DNA from: Curtobacterium flaccumfaciens
Lineage (GTDB): Bacteria > Actinomycetota > Actinomycetes > Actinomycetales > Microbacteriaceae
DNA: 64,000 nucleotides
Reading direction: 5' to 3'
Assembly (NCBI RefSeq): GCF_004361695.1
Contig: NZ_SNVW01000012.1
Coordinates: forward strand, 62,001 to 126,000
Position numbers and translations under genes: made by a program. The notes beneath the pieces are model-generated. The model ran no database searches and was not told the origin of the DNA. It saw only the letters and a list, made by a program, of their open reading frames with translations. Shown here one piece after another: positions 1-9,900 of the stretch. Every line of letters begins with the position of its first letter. Position 1 is the first letter of the stretch.

Positions 1-1
1 C

Positions 2-550
2 GCCTACGGCATCGGCGAGTGGGCCGCGGGGGCCGGAGCGGGTGCGGGCCGGATGGTCTGCATCACGCTGGGCACCGGCGTCGGGTCGGCGTTCCTCGTC
101 GACGGCGCAGCGGTGGACTCCGGTCCGACGGTCCCGGAACAGGGGGAGGTGCACCGCCTCGCGATCGACGGACGTCCGCTTGAGGAGACGATCTCGTCGC
201 CGGCGCTCCGTCGCGCCGACCACGAGCGGTCCGGACGGGATCGCTCGGTCGAGGAGCTCTGCGCGGCCGCTCGTGGCGGTGACCCCGTGGCGCTCGACGT
301 CGTGGGGACGGCGATGTCCGCACTGGGCGGCGCGCTGCGACCGTGGGTGGAACGGTTCGACGCGACTCGGGTCGTGGTCGGCGGGTCGATCGCGCGCTCG
401 TGGGACGTCATCGCTGCGCCGTTGCACGCCGGGATCACGCGGGACGGTGGGACGGCCACCCGAGGCCCGCAGCTCGTGCCGGCCGCGCTCGGATCCCGCG
501 CCCCGCTCGTCGGCGCCGCGGTCGCGTGGACACGCGACACCGACGGCTAG
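2..550 (+). CDS. ROK family protein (sugar kinase-like), C-terminal part
   Basis: Only the last 182 codons are present; the gene enters from the left edge in frame 2. The segment ITLGTGVGSAFLVDG is the ROK glycine-rich signature, and RVVVGGSIARSWDVI is the C-terminal ROK motif. The usual zinc motif CxCGxxGCxE is absent: the corresponding stretch reads EQGEVHRLAIDGRPLEE. This suggests a zinc-independent ROK branch. Next to a mannose-6-phosphate isomerase and an alpha-mannosidase it may phosphorylate mannose or another released hexose, but that is inference from context. A ROK regulator cannot be excluded because the N-terminus is missing. Confidence 0.8.
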   Translation, partial: AYGIGEWAAGAGAGAGRMVCITLGTGVGSAFLVDGAAVDSGPTVPEQGEVHRLAIDGRPLEETISSPALRRADHERSGRDRSVEELCAAARGGDPVALDVVGTAMSALGGALRPWVERFDATRVVVGGSIARSWDVIAAPLHAGITRDGGTATRGPQLVPAALGSRAPLVGAAVAWTRDTDG

Positions 551-567
551 CGACCCGCGGCGGCGCC

Positions 568-600
<33 letters not shown>

Positions 601-620
601 TGCGCCGGCGCACCGGTTCC

Positions 621-2402
621 TCAGTCGCTGAGACCGGTCCCGCGGACCGAGGCCTTCACGGTGCCGAGGCGCTGCCCCACGCCGCGCCCCCACGGCCGGA
701 TCGTGTAGCGGCCGACGCTCGCCGGCACGATGAAGGTCTCGGCGTAATGCACGACGAACGGCTCGAACGCACCGTCCGGGCTCTCGACGACGGCCTCGGC
801 GCCCTCCACGAGGTTGAGGACGTTCACCGTGCCGTCGGTGTCGTGCGGGACGACGCCCTCGAACCAGTGCCGCCGGACCTCGATGAACTCAAGCTCGTGC
901 AGACCGGTGCGTTCCTCGACCCAGCCGTCGCCGCGTGCGACCTCGGTGACCTGATTGACGAGTTCGTCGCGTGCGAAGTCCGTGCGACGGTCCCACTGGA
1001 TGTTCGCGAACGCGTGGTCGAGGTGGACCGGCCGCGGGACGCCGTCGAGTCCGACTCGACCCCAGTCCCACATCTTGAACGTGAAGATGTACGGCGTCGC
1101 CGAGATCTCGAGGACCATCGAGTCCGCGCCGGAGCAGTGCACGGTGCCGGCCGGGATGAGGAAGTGGTCGTGCTTCTTCGCCGGGAAGGTGTTCACGTAC
1201 CGGGCGGCGGGGAAGGGCTCCTCGCCGACGGAGGCCGTCCGCAACGCGGCCTGCATCGCCGCGGGGTCGGCGTCGTCGCGGACGCCGAGGTACACGACGG
1301 CGTCGTCCGCGGCGTCGAGCATGTAGTAGCTCTCGTCCTGCGTGTAGGGCATCCCGAACACGTTCTGCATGTAGTCGGTGAGGGGGTGGACCTGCAGGGA
1401 GAGGTTGCCGCCCGCCATGGTGTCGAGGAAGTCGAAGCGGATCGGGAACTCCGCGCCGAACCGGGCGTGGGTCTTCACACCGAGGAGCTCTCGTGGGTGC
1501 CGGAAGACCAGGTCGAGCGCCGGGAGCTCGACGACGGTGTCGCGGATGCGGAACAGCAGGCTGTTCTCCTCCGGGACGCAGTCGAAGCACCACGCGTAGT
1601 TGTCGGCGTCCCCGACCTCGAGGACCTCCTTCATCCACTGCCCGCCCCAGACGCCGGGGTCGAAGAACGGCACCACGCGGAAGGGACGACGGCTCGCGAG
1701 CTCGAGGCCGGCGAGGAAGGTCCCGGCCTCGACGAGCTTCGCGTCGGCCATCGAGCCGTTGGCGTCGAGCACCAGGTCGATCCGCTCGAACAGCTCGCGC
1801 TTGTGTCGGTCGGCGACGCGCCACTCGACGAAGTAGCCGCGCTTGACCTTGCGGAGCTGGTCCTCGTCGCCGTTGTCCGCGCGCCAGTTCGGCGCCCCGG
1901 CTCGCTGTCGACGCTGGATCTCCCAGCGAGCGAGGTCCGCGAGCACGACGGTGTCGAACGACGTCGGCACGAGCGTGGCGCCCCAGCCGTACACGACCAC
2001 GGGCCCGTCGGTGGTGCGGACCCGTTCGGCCACGCCGGTCAGGCGGTCCGCGTCGTAGAAGTCGGACAGCACCTGGTGGCCGAGGACCCCGAAGACGCGG
2101 TCGTCGGTGAGGTTCGCGGCGATGCGCTCCTCGATCACGGAGTTCGGCAGGGCCGCCGCGTCCTCGACGTCGATGAGCACCGCGTCGGGCACGGCCGCCG
2201 CGACTGCCCGGCGCAGACCGTCGAGGTCGCTGCCGGGGTAGGTGTCCACCGCCATGGTGCGTCGACCGGGCCCGGAGAGGAGCGAGGCGAGGCGCTGCCA
2301 GGCGGCCGTACCCGCCCAGACGTCGTGTCCGGGCGGCAGGTCGATGACGGGCGTCTTGTCGTACTGACCGACGGTCACTCCTGTGGGCAGGAAGGCGGAC
2401 AT
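621..2402 (-). CDS. manA: class I mannose-6-phosphate isomerase (cupin), long form
   Basis: 593 aa. It should interconvert mannose-6-phosphate and fructose-6-phosphate in the cytoplasm, feeding mannose into glycolysis. The C-terminal 300 residues carry the cupin zinc ligands: the Gln and His of LSLQVHPLTD, the Glu of QDESYYMLD and the His of IPAGTVHCSG. The first 250 residues are an extra domain (YPGSDLDGLRRAVAAAVPDA onward) resembling the nucleotide-kinase-like N-terminus of the roughly 590-aa long forms, but no P-loop is visible. The ATG at 2402 has AAAGGGG upstream. A LacI-type operator lies 17 bp before the start, so expression is probably induced with the neighbouring mannoside transporter. 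Confidence 0.85.
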   Translation of the reverse strand: MSAFLPTGVTVGQYDKTPVIDLPPGHDVWAGTAAWQRLASLLSGPGRRTMAVDTYPGSDLDGLRRAVAAAVPDAVLIDVEDAAALPNSVIEERIAANLTDDRVFGVLGHQVLSDFYDADRLTGVAERVRTTDGPVVVYGWGATLVPTSFDTVVLADLARWEIQRRQRAGAPNWRADNGDEDQLRKVKRGYFVEWRVADRHKRELFERIDLVLDANGSMADAKLVEAGTFLAGLELASRRPFRVVPFFDPGVWGGQWMKEVLEVGDADNYAWCFDCVPEENSLLFRIRDTVVELPALDLVFRHPRELLGVKTHARFGAEFPIRFDFLDTMAGGNLSLQVHPLTDYMQNVFGMPYTQDESYYMLDAADDAVVYLGVRDDADPAAMQAALRTASVGEEPFPAARYVNTFPAKKHDHFLIPAGTVHCSGADSMVLEISATPYIFTFKMWDWGRVGLDGVPRPVHLDHAFANIQWDRRTDFARDELVNQVTEVARGDGWVEERTGLHELEFIEVRRHWFEGVVPHDTDGTVNVLNLVEGAEAVVESPDGAFEPFVVHYAETFIVPASVGRYTIRPWGRGVGQRLGTVKASVRGTGLSD

Positions 2403-2417
2403 GAGGCCCCTTTCGCG

Positions 2418-2433
2418 CTGATAACGTTACCAA
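2418..2433 (-). promoter_or_regulatory. LacI-type operator in front of the isomerase gene
   Basis: GATAACGTTACC lies at 2420-2431, flanked by T and AA. It is the exact reverse complement of the core of the operator at 3750-3765. It sits between a possible -10 (TAGTGT on the minus strand, 2433-2438) and the start codon, where a repressor would block transcription. Likely bound by the LacI protein encoded at 2657-3691. Confidence 0.75.
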
Positions 2434-2464
2434 CACTACAGCGGAAGCGGCGCGAGGACGCAAG

Positions 2465-2481
2465 CCGCGCCTCCAGGCCGA
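2465..2481. repeat. half copy of the dispersed CTGGAGGCGCGG palindrome
   Basis: CCGCGCCTCCAGGCCG matches the right arm of the full palindrome at 38306-38354. The left arm is degraded, although GGCGCG and CGCGCC around it could still pair. It lies upstream of the isomerase promoter. Confidence 0.6.
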
Positions 2482-2486
2482 CGGTG

Positions 2487-2640
2487 CCGCACCGGATGGA
2501 ACCGCCCGAACCGCACCGGATGGAACCGCCCGAACCGCACCGGACGGAACCGCCTGCACCGGACCGCACCGGACGGAACCGCCTGCACCGGACCGCACCG
2601 CACGGAACCCCGAACCGCACCGGACCGCCCGACCGGACCC
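2487..2640. repeat. 24-bp tandem repeat between lacI and manA
   Basis: Two identical 24-bp units (2487-2510 and 2511-2534) are followed by diverged units at 2535-2558, 2559-2587 (with a 5-bp insertion) and 2588-2640. The unit begins CCGCACCGGATGG. It fills the space between the LacI stop codon and the manA promoter. Unit-internal changes show serial duplication. Confidence 0.85.
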
Positions 2641-2656
2641 GCACCCGACCCCGCGC

Positions 2657-3691
2657 TCAATGATGGACGATGTGCACCGGCAACTCGACGAGCCGCGGCG
2701 GCTCCCCGTCGGCCGTCCCGTCCAGCCGCGACAACAGCATCCGCGCAGCGACCCGCCCGAGCTCGGCGGGATCGTGGTCGATGACCGACAGCGGGATCGG
2801 CGCCATGTCCGCGAAGTCGAACGAGTCGAAGGCGAACAGGCGCGGCGGCGAGGCGATGGTGCCGTCCGCCACGGCCTTCGCGATCGCCCGGATCGCACCG
2901 ACGCTGATCCGGTTGTTCGCGGCGAACACGGCGGTCGGCGCGTCCGGACGCTCGAGCAGGCGTCGCATCGCCCGCTCGGCGGTGTCGGTGTCCTGCAGTT
3001 CGAGCACGACGAGCGAGTCGTCCGGCTCGACCCCGTGCGACGCGAACGCGTCCCGGAAGCCGGCGAGGCGGCGCTGACCCGTCGAGACCGTGACCTTGTT
3101 GCCGAGGAAGGCGATGCGCCGGTGGCCGTCCTCGAGCATGAGCGCCGTGGCCTCTCGTGCGCCGTGCACGTCGTCGATGAGGACGGCGTCGGCGGCGACG
3201 TCGTCGACGGTGCGGGAGGCGAGCACGAGCGGGGCGTCGTGCAGGCGGTCGGTGGTGAAGCGCTCGCCGTCCTGGCCGACGGGGACCACGATGAGCCCCT
3301 CGACCTGGCGGCCGAGGAAGTCGGAGAGCAGCTGCCGTTCGAGGTCCGAGTCCTCGTTGGTGGTGCCGACCAGGATGCGGCGGCCGGTCGCGGCGACGAC
3401 CTGTTCGATGCCCTGCACGACGCCGGCGTAGTACGGGTTGCCGATGTTGGTGATCATCACGCCGACCAGTCCGGAGCGCTGTCCGGGCCGGAGGCTCCGG
3501 GCGTTCTCGTTGCGGTGGTAGCCGACCTCGGCGATGACGCGTTCGACGTGCTCGCGGAGCGCGGGGCGCACGTTCTTGCCGCCGGAGAGCACCCGGGAGA
3601 CGGTCATCGGGCTGACCTCGGCGACCCGTGCGATGTCCTTCACGGTCATCGCGGGCTTCCGTCCGGGTCCGGATCCCGCGGCTGGCTGCAT
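2657..3691 (-). CDS. LacI family transcriptional regulator (mannoside cluster)
   Basis: 344 aa from the ATG at 3691. The N-terminal helix-turn-helix and hinge read MTVKDIARVAEVSPMTVSRV, followed by a periplasmic-binding-protein-like sensor domain (GLVGVMITNIGNPYYAGVVQ onward). The ATG at 3712 is possible, but its purine run touches the start codon. TATACA seven bases before the 3691 ATG suggests a leaderless transcript from there. The gene is divergent from the ABC transporter at 3789 and upstream of manA on the same strand. Matching operators stand before both, so it is probably their repressor, released by a mannose-containing ligand. Confidence 0.9.
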   Translation of the reverse strand: MQPAAGSGPGRKPAMTVKDIARVAEVSPMTVSRVLSGGKNVRPALREHVERVIAEVGYHRNENARSLRPGQRSGLVGVMITNIGNPYYAGVVQGIEQVVAATGRRILVGTTNEDSDLERQLLSDFLGRQVEGLIVVPVGQDGERFTTDRLHDAPLVLASRTVDDVAADAVLIDDVHGAREATALMLEDGHRRIAFLGNKVTVSTGQRRLAGFRDAFASHGVEPDDSLVVLELQDTDTAERAMRRLLERPDAPTAVFAANNRISVGAIRAIAKAVADGTIASPPRLFAFDSFDFADMAPIPLSVIDHDPAELGRVAARMLLSRLDGTADGEPPRLVELPVHIVHH

Positions 3692-3717
3692 GTGTCCCTG
3701 TATACCGGACATCCCCC

Positions 3718-3765
3718 TTGCGGCTGGTCGCGTGCCGTGTATGCTCCGGTTGGTAACGTTATCAA
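3718..3765 (+). promoter_or_regulatory. promoter and LacI operator of the mannoside ABC transporter
   Basis: TTGCGG (3718-3723), a 16-bp spacer and TATGCT (3740-3745) make a plausible sigma70-type promoter. The operator TTGGTAACGTTATCAA (3750-3765) covers the expected transcription start. Its centre AACGTT is typical of LacI-family sites and it repeats, inverted, in front of manA. Confidence 0.75.
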
Positions 3766-3788
3766 TTCATCGTCGAATGGAACGCCCG

Positions 3789-5090
3789 ATGCCCAACCCG
3801 TTCTCCCGAGGGCCCGCCGTGACCCGCCGCACCGCGCTCGCGCTCGGCGGTGGCGGGCTCCTCGCCCTGACCCTCGCGGCCTGCGCCCGCGGCTCCGACA
3901 CGCAGCCGTCGGCGCCCGGCACGGTCACGCTGAACAGCGACAACCCCACGTGGGGTCCCGGGTACGCCGCGGCCTCCGCCGTGCTCGCGAAGCGCATCGG
4001 GTACCGGATCACGTCGCGGTCGATCGCCAGCGTGAACAACTACACGCAGGTCATCAGGATGACCGCGCAGACCGACAGCACGACGGACCTCATCAAGTGG
4101 ACGAACGGGTACCGGCTGCAGGACATCGCGCGCGCCGACATCCTCACCGACCTCAACCCGGTGTGGGACTCGGCCGTCGAGCGCGGCTGGGTGGACCCGG
4201 CGCAGCGCGAGTCCTTCAGCTACCGCGGCAAGGCCTACGGCGTCCCGCTCTACAAGAGCTACTACGCCGTGTTCTACAGCAAGAAGGCGTTCGCCGAGCA
4301 CGGGATCAGCGTGCCGACCACCTTCGACGAGATGCTCACCGCCGCACAGCAGCTCAAGGACGCCGGCATCACCCCGTTCCTCTCGCCCGGTGCCACCACG
4401 TGGGAGGCCGAGATCTGGTTCATGCAGCTGCTCGCGTCGATCGACCCGGACTACTACAAGGCCGTCACGACCGACAAGGCCAGCTACACGGACGAACCGG
4501 CGAAGCAGGCGATGGACCTCTGGTCGTCGATGTACGCCGACGGGTTCTTCTCGGCGCCCGACGTCACGTCGAACGACCTCCCGGGGCTCGTCAGCAAGGG
4601 GAAGTTCGGCATGATGCTCTACGGCACCTGGTTCGCGAACACCCTCCTCGCCGCCGGACTGAGCGACGCGGACATCGGCTTCTTCCGGGTCCCGCCCCGC
4701 GGTTCCGCCGCACCGGCCATCGTCGTCGAGAGCGGCTCGCTGTCGGTCCCGGTGAAGGCGCACCGCCACGGCGCCGCGGTGGACGTCGCGGAGAACTGGC
4801 TCGCCACCGACGTGCAGACCGCCTGGGTCGGCTTCCTCGGCGACACGAGTCCGAACCCGCACGCGCTGCCGAAGTCCCACCTCGTGCAGGACCTGGCGAA
4901 GGACATCGCCGAGACGCGCCCCGTCGAGCTCACCCGCTACTGGGAGGCCTCGCCCACGCCGCTCATCGAGGGGAACGTGCAGGACCTCGGGTCCTTCATG
5001 GTCAACCCGTCGAAGGCGAACGGCGTCGCCACCCTGCGATCCATGCAGAACCGAGCAGTGACCGAGTGGAAGACCTGGAACGCCGCATGA
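3789..5090 (+). CDS. sugar ABC transporter substrate-binding lipoprotein
   Basis: 433 aa. An extracytoplasmic solute-binding protein of family 1 (maltose/oligosaccharide type), tethered to the outer face of the membrane. The N-terminus has a twin-arginine-like signal (TRRTALALGGGGLLALTLAAC) with a lipobox LAAC, so export may be through Tat. The start at 3789 has GGAA upstream; an ATG at 3777 is also in frame. Its stop overlaps the next start (ATGA). With the two permeases and the GH38 enzyme it probably imports manno-oligosaccharides. No ATPase gene is in the cluster, so a shared MsiK-like ATPase encoded elsewhere is expected. Confidence 0.9.
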   Translation: MPNPFSRGPAVTRRTALALGGGGLLALTLAACARGSDTQPSAPGTVTLNSDNPTWGPGYAAASAVLAKRIGYRITSRSIASVNNYTQVIRMTAQTDSTTDLIKWTNGYRLQDIARADILTDLNPVWDSAVERGWVDPAQRESFSYRGKAYGVPLYKSYYAVFYSKKAFAEHGISVPTTFDEMLTAAQQLKDAGITPFLSPGATTWEAEIWFMQLLASIDPDYYKAVTTDKASYTDEPAKQAMDLWSSMYADGFFSAPDVTSNDLPGLVSKGKFGMMLYGTWFANTLLAAGLSDADIGFFRVPPRGSAAPAIVVESGSLSVPVKAHRHGAAVDVAENWLATDVQTAWVGFLGDTSPNPHALPKSHLVQDLAKDIAETRPVELTRYWEASPTPLIEGNVQDLGSFMVNPSKANGVATLRSMQNRAVTEWKTWNAA

Positions 5091-6037
5091 CGCTCACACA
5101 ACCGCCCGTCCCCGACACGGTCGTCGACCTGGAGGCGCGTCCCGCGTCACGACGTCGGCCCACGCCGACGAGACGCGCACCCCTCAGGGCGCGGATCACC
5201 GGGGGCGCGTTCCTCGCCCCGTCCGTGCTGCTGGTCGTCGCGCTCCTGGTCGTCCCGTTCCTGTTCACGATCTACCGCAGCTTCTTCGACGACAACGGCT
5301 TCACCCGGCGCTGGGTCGGGATCGCCAACTACCAGGCGATGTTCGCCGACCCGGCGTTCGGGCAGTCCGTGCTCAACACGTTCCTCTGGGTGGTCGGCAC
5401 GCTGCTGCTCCCCGTCGGGATCGGCCTGGCGATCGCCGTCGGGACGTGGAAGCTCAGGCTCGGCGGCCTCGCCCGGTTCGCGATCGTGCTGCCCTACGCC
5501 ATCTCGGGCTCCGCCACCGCGGTCGTCTGGACGTTCATGCTGTCGACCGACGGCGGACTCGACACGCTCCTGCGGATGGTCGGCCTCGGCGGGCTCGTGT
5601 CGCAGTGGCTGCTGCAGTGGCCGCTCAACACGGTCATGATGATCATCGCGACGACGTGGCAGGCCACCGGTGCGTGCGTGATCCTCTTCCTCGTCGGGCT
5701 GCAGTCGATCCCGCCGAACACCCTCGAGGCCGCGCAGATCGACGGTGCCTCCGGATGGCGGCTCTTCTGGTCCGTCACCTTCCCCCAGCTGCGCCCTATG
5801 ACGGTCGTGGTCGTCGGGATCTCGATCGTCGGCAGCCTGAAGGTCTTCGACCAGGTGCTGCTGCTCACGAACGGCGGCCCCGGCACGGCGTCCGAGACGC
5901 TCGCGCTGACGATGTACCGCGAGACGTTCACGCTCTCCCGGTACGGCTCGGGCGCAGCGGTGGCCGTCTTCCTGACGCTCGTCGTCGTCGTGGCCTCGTG
6001 GGCGTACCTCCGCCGTCAACTCCGCCCGACCGACTAG
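5087..6037 (+). CDS. sugar ABC transporter permease (MalF/UgpA type)
   Basis: 316 aa with six predicted membrane helices (the first is VLLVVALLVVPFLFTIYRSF). The inner-membrane permease EAA loop reads LEAAQIDGASGWRLFWSVTF, the site that docks the ATPase. The basic N-terminal tail (RRRPTPTRRAPLRAR) is cytoplasmic. Start overlaps the preceding stop as ATGA, so the two genes are translationally coupled. The bases for VDLEARPAS near 5129 resemble the CTGGAGGCGCG core of the intergenic repeat; this may be chance. Confidence 0.92.
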   Translation: MTLTQPPVPDTVVDLEARPASRRRPTPTRRAPLRARITGGAFLAPSVLLVVALLVVPFLFTIYRSFFDDNGFTRRWVGIANYQAMFADPAFGQSVLNTFLWVVGTLLLPVGIGLAIAVGTWKLRLGGLARFAIVLPYAISGSATAVVWTFMLSTDGGLDTLLRMVGLGGLVSQWLLQWPLNTVMMIIATTWQATGACVILFLVGLQSIPPNTLEAAQIDGASGWRLFWSVTFPQLRPMTVVVVGISIVGSLKVFDQVLLLTNGGPGTASETLALTMYRETFTLSRYGSGAAVAVFLTLVVVVASWAYLRRQLRPTD

Positions 6038-6050
6038 CTGGAGCAGCTCG

Positions 6051-6869
6051 ATGACCAAGACCTCCCGCCGCATCCTCGCGGCCGTGCTGACCGTCGTGTC
6101 GCTGATCTGGCTGATCCCGTCGTACCTGCTCGTCGTGAACGCGTTCACGAAGAGCGCCGACTACTCGGGCACGCCGTCCTGGTGGCCGACCTCGTGGTCC
6201 CTGTTCGACAACATCGCCACGGCGTTCCAGAACGCGAACGTCGGCCAGGGCATGGCGAACAGCCTGCTCTACTCCGTCGTCGGAGCGGGCGCCGCGGTGT
6301 TCATCGCGGCGCTCGCCTCGTTCGCGGTCACGATCATGCCGGTGAAGCGCCCGACGTTCTGGTTCTGGGTGATCTACATCGGCACGATCCTGCCGCTGCA
6401 GGCCTTCCTGTCGCCGCTGTTCACCGGGTACGCCGCCGCGTCGCTGTTCGACACGCAGTACGGCATGCTGCTCGTCTACGTCGCGCTGACGATCCCGTTC
6501 GCGTTCTTCGTGGTGCGCGGGCACATGACCGGGCTGCCGAACGAGGTGCGCGAAGCCGCGTCGCTCGACGGGGCCGGGTGGGTCCGGATGTTCTTCCAGG
6601 TCCACCTGCCGCTCTCCACGAGCGCGCTCCTCGCCGCCTTCGTCTTCCAGTTCACGTGGATCTGGAACGACCTGCTGTTCGGCCTGACGCTGTCGTCCAG
6701 CCCGAACATCCGTCCGGTGATGGCGACCCTCGCCGACCTGACCGGCAACTACTCGACGTACGGGCCGCCGGTGGCGCTCGCCGGGGCGCTCGTCGCGTCC
6801 CTGCCGACGATCATCGTGTTCTTCTCGTTCCAGCGGTTCTTCGCCCGCGGCCTGAACCCGACGGCCTGA
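6051..6869 (+). CDS. sugar ABC transporter permease (MalG type)
   Basis: 272 aa with six membrane helices. The EAA-loop motif is NEVREAASLDGAGWVRMFFQ. It pairs with the preceding permease to form the transmembrane channel. It starts 13 bp after that gene with GGAG eight bases before the ATG. Its last codons lie inside a 14-bp tandem repeat that duplicates the stop codon three more times. Confidence 0.92.
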   Translation: MTKTSRRILAAVLTVVSLIWLIPSYLLVVNAFTKSADYSGTPSWWPTSWSLFDNIATAFQNANVGQGMANSLLYSVVGAGAAVFIAALASFAVTIMPVKRPTFWFWVIYIGTILPLQAFLSPLFTGYAAASLFDTQYGMLLVYVALTIPFAFFVVRGHMTGLPNEVREAASLDGAGWVRMFFQVHLPLSTSALLAAFVFQFTWIWNDLLFGLTLSSSPNIRPVMATLADLTGNYSTYGPPVALAGALVASLPTIIVFFSFQRFFARGLNPTA

Positions 6870-6912
6870 CCCCGACGGCCTGACCCTGACGGCCTGACCC
6901 CGACGGCCTGAC
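6857..6912. repeat. 14-bp tandem repeat spanning a stop codon
   Basis: Four units of CCCGACGGCCTGAC (6857, 6871, 6885 and 6899; the third has one C-to-T change). The first unit contains the last codons and TGA stop of the MalG-type permease, so the gene end was duplicated downstream. Confidence 0.9.
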
Positions 6913-6963
6913 CCGTCCTCCGTCCCACTCCCTGCTCCGACCACCGAAGGAAGTCCTGCTCCG

Positions 6964-9900
6964 ATGACCGAACCCGCCCTCGTCTCCGCCCAGCCCTGGT
7001 CGCACCTGGAGGCCCGCGACGGACTCCTCGACCGGGCGACCGTCGCCACGGGCTCGATCGGGGGCGTCCGCGTGCGGGTCCTCCCCGAGCCGCTGCAGAC
7101 CGAGCGGGACGGCACCACCGTGCAGGCCGTGCGACTCCTCGTCGACGGACGGCTCCCCGCTCCGGAGGCCGCGACGCTCACCGGGCCGGCGGGCGAGCTC
7201 GTCGTCGGCAGCGCTCCGGCACCCGACGACACGTCCGTCCGGCTCCTCGTCCGTGCCGTCACCGAGCCGACCGAGGTGTCCCTGGCGCTGCCCGACCTCG
7301 GCGACGAGTCGATCTCCTTCGTGCTGCTGCCCCAGCGGCAGTGGTCCGTGCACGTCGTGCACCACTCGCACTTCGACTTCGGGTACACCGACCCGCAGAC
7401 CACGGTGATCTCGTCGCAGCGCTCGTACCTCGACTCCGCGGTGGAGCTCGCCGCGGCGACGAGCGAGCGGCCCGACGCTGCCCGGTTCCGCTGGAACGTC
7501 GAGGCGCTCTGGGCGTTCGCCGACTGGGAGCGGCACCGTCCGGCGGCGAAGGTCGCCGAGTTCGTGCGGCTCGTGCAGCAGGGGTCGATCGGCCTGAGCG
7601 CGATGCCCTACAACCTGCACACCGACACGTGCTCGACCGAGGAGCTCCACGAACTCCTCCGCGAGGCCCGGCGCATCCGTGAGCAGTACGGCATCGACTT
7701 CACCACGGCCATGCAGACCGACGTGCCCGGACAGGTCGCGGGCCTGCCCGACGCCCTGCAGGAGGTCGGCGTGCGCTACCTCGCCGTCGCGCACAACTGG
7801 GCCGGCCGGTCGATGCCGCACCAGAACGGCGCCCTCGACCTGCCGCGCCTGTTCCGGTGGCGCACCCCGGCCGGCAACTCGGTCGTGGTCTGGATGACGG
7901 ACAGCCCGCACGGTCTCGCGTACATGGAGGGACCCATGGTGGGGCTGACCGAGTCGTACGAGGTCGCCGAGACGTACCTGCCCGCCTACCTGACCGCGCT
8001 CGCGACCCGCGGCTACCCGTTCCCGCCCGGGGTCTTCGGCGCGCACGGCGAGACGGCCGAAGGGCGACCCGGCTACCCGTGGGAGGTCCTGCACCTGCGG
8101 ACGCAGGGGTTCATGGGCGACAACGGGCCGGCGCGACTGCACCTGTCCGAGGTCGTCCGCCGGTGGAACGAGACCTGGACGTCGCCGACCCTGCGCGTCT
8201 CGACGAACGAGGACTTCTTCGCCGAAGCCGAGGCCCGGCACGGCGACGAGCTCGTCACGGTCGAGGGGGACTGGGGCGACTGGTGGGTCGAGGGCGTCGG
8301 GTCCGCAGCCGTCCCCCTCGCCCTCGCGCGTGAGGCACAGGCGACCGTGAGCGACGCCCGCTCCTTCTCGCAGGCCGCCGCGTGGCTCGGCGGGCAGGCG
8401 GTCCCGACGGAGCGCGCGGACGCCGACGCCGCCTACGACGCGATCTCGATGTTCAACGAGCACACCTGGGGTGCGAGCAACTCGTGGACCCACGGTGACG
8501 AGGGCTACGACTCGGGCGAACGGCAGTGGCAGTGGAAGGTGGCGCAGGCGCTCACCGGCCACCAGCGCGGACGCGACCTCGAGGAGCACGCCCTCGTCTA
8601 CCTGGCGGACACCGTGGCCACGCCGGACGACGCCCTCGCGGCGATCGTCGTCGCCAACGCCTCCGGAGCCACCCGCACCGGCGCCGTCCGCTTCCTGCTC
8701 AAGGAGTCGACCGTGCCGCTCGACGCGCACGTCGCAGTGCGCGACGGCCGCACCGGCGAGCGGCTCGACCCGGTGCTCGAGCCGCAGTCGAACTCCCTGC
8801 ACCGTGAGTCCGGTCGCTGGGTGACCGTGCAGCTGCGCGACGTGCCCGCGTTCGGGTTCGTCCGGATCGACGTCCTGCACGCCGACCAGGGCGCCGTGGT
8901 GCCGCGGACGCACGACGCGCTGACGACCCCGGCGGCCGACCTGTTCACGCTCGAGAACGAGTACCTCCGCGTCGTGGTCGACCCGCAGACCTCCACGATC
9001 CGCTCCGTCGTCGAGCTGGCGACCGGACGCGAGGTCGTCGAGCAGCACGCGCCCGCCGGATTCAACGGGTACGTCTACGACGAGTACGGGTCGTCCGGTG
9101 CCGGCGTGAACCACCTCTCCAACAAGCTGTGGAGCTCCGACCGCCTCGAGCTCCTCGCCAGCCGGACCACCGGCGGTCCGGCGGTCCTGGTCGAGCGGGT
9201 GTCGGACGCGGTCGAGGAGCGGCTGGTCTACCGGTTCGCGGCCGCCGGCGTGGACAGCGTCACCGTCACGCTCCGTCTCCGGCACGGTGAACCCCGACTC
9301 CGCATCGAGAACCGTCTCGAGAAGCCGGTCACCCGCACGAAGGAGAGCGCGTTCTTCGCGTTCCCGTTCGCCGCGGCCGAGCCCGTCGTCCGCTACGAGG
9401 TCTCCGGCGGCGTGACCGGCGACGGCCTGGCGCACGTCCCCGGCGCCCCGCAGCACATGCGCGCGATCCGGAACTGGGTCAGCGTGCAGGACGCCGACGA
9501 CGCGGTGGTGTGGGTCACGAAGGACGCTCCGCTCGTGCACCCGGGCACGATCTCGCTGCCGTACGCGCCGTTCCCCGCCAGCACCAGCCCGGCGCGGGCG
9601 GCGACCGTCTACTCGTGGCTGCACAACAACGTGTGGGACACGAACTTCCCGATCGAGCAGGGCTTCACCGCGACCTTCGAGTACGCGATCGGGGTCCGCT
9701 CGCACCCGGCCGAACCGGTCGAGGCCGTGGCGGTGCAGACGACCGCCGACCTGGTCCGACCGCTCTCGGCCGTGCCGGCGTCCGGCTCCGGTGGTGCGGG
9801 TGTGGCGTCGGCCGAGCTCCTCACGATCAGCGACCCGCGCGTGCGGCTCGTGTCGGTGGTCGCCGGCGACGACGACGGGACGTCCGTCGTGCGGCTCCAG

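Noticed and set aside
3777..3788. ATG at 3777 as start of the mannoside-binding protein
   Set aside because: No ribosome site; the ATG at 3789 has GGAA upstream and gives the same signal peptide.
5129..5146. CTGGAGGCGCGTCCCGC in the permease gene as a repeat copy
   Set aside because: It codes for a normal-looking tail (DLEARPAS) and lacks a second arm; the core can arise by chance in this composition.
6811..9705. 964-codon minus-strand ORF opposite the GH38 gene
   Set aside because: Antisense shadow without recognisable motifs; GH38 active-site motifs are on the plus strand.
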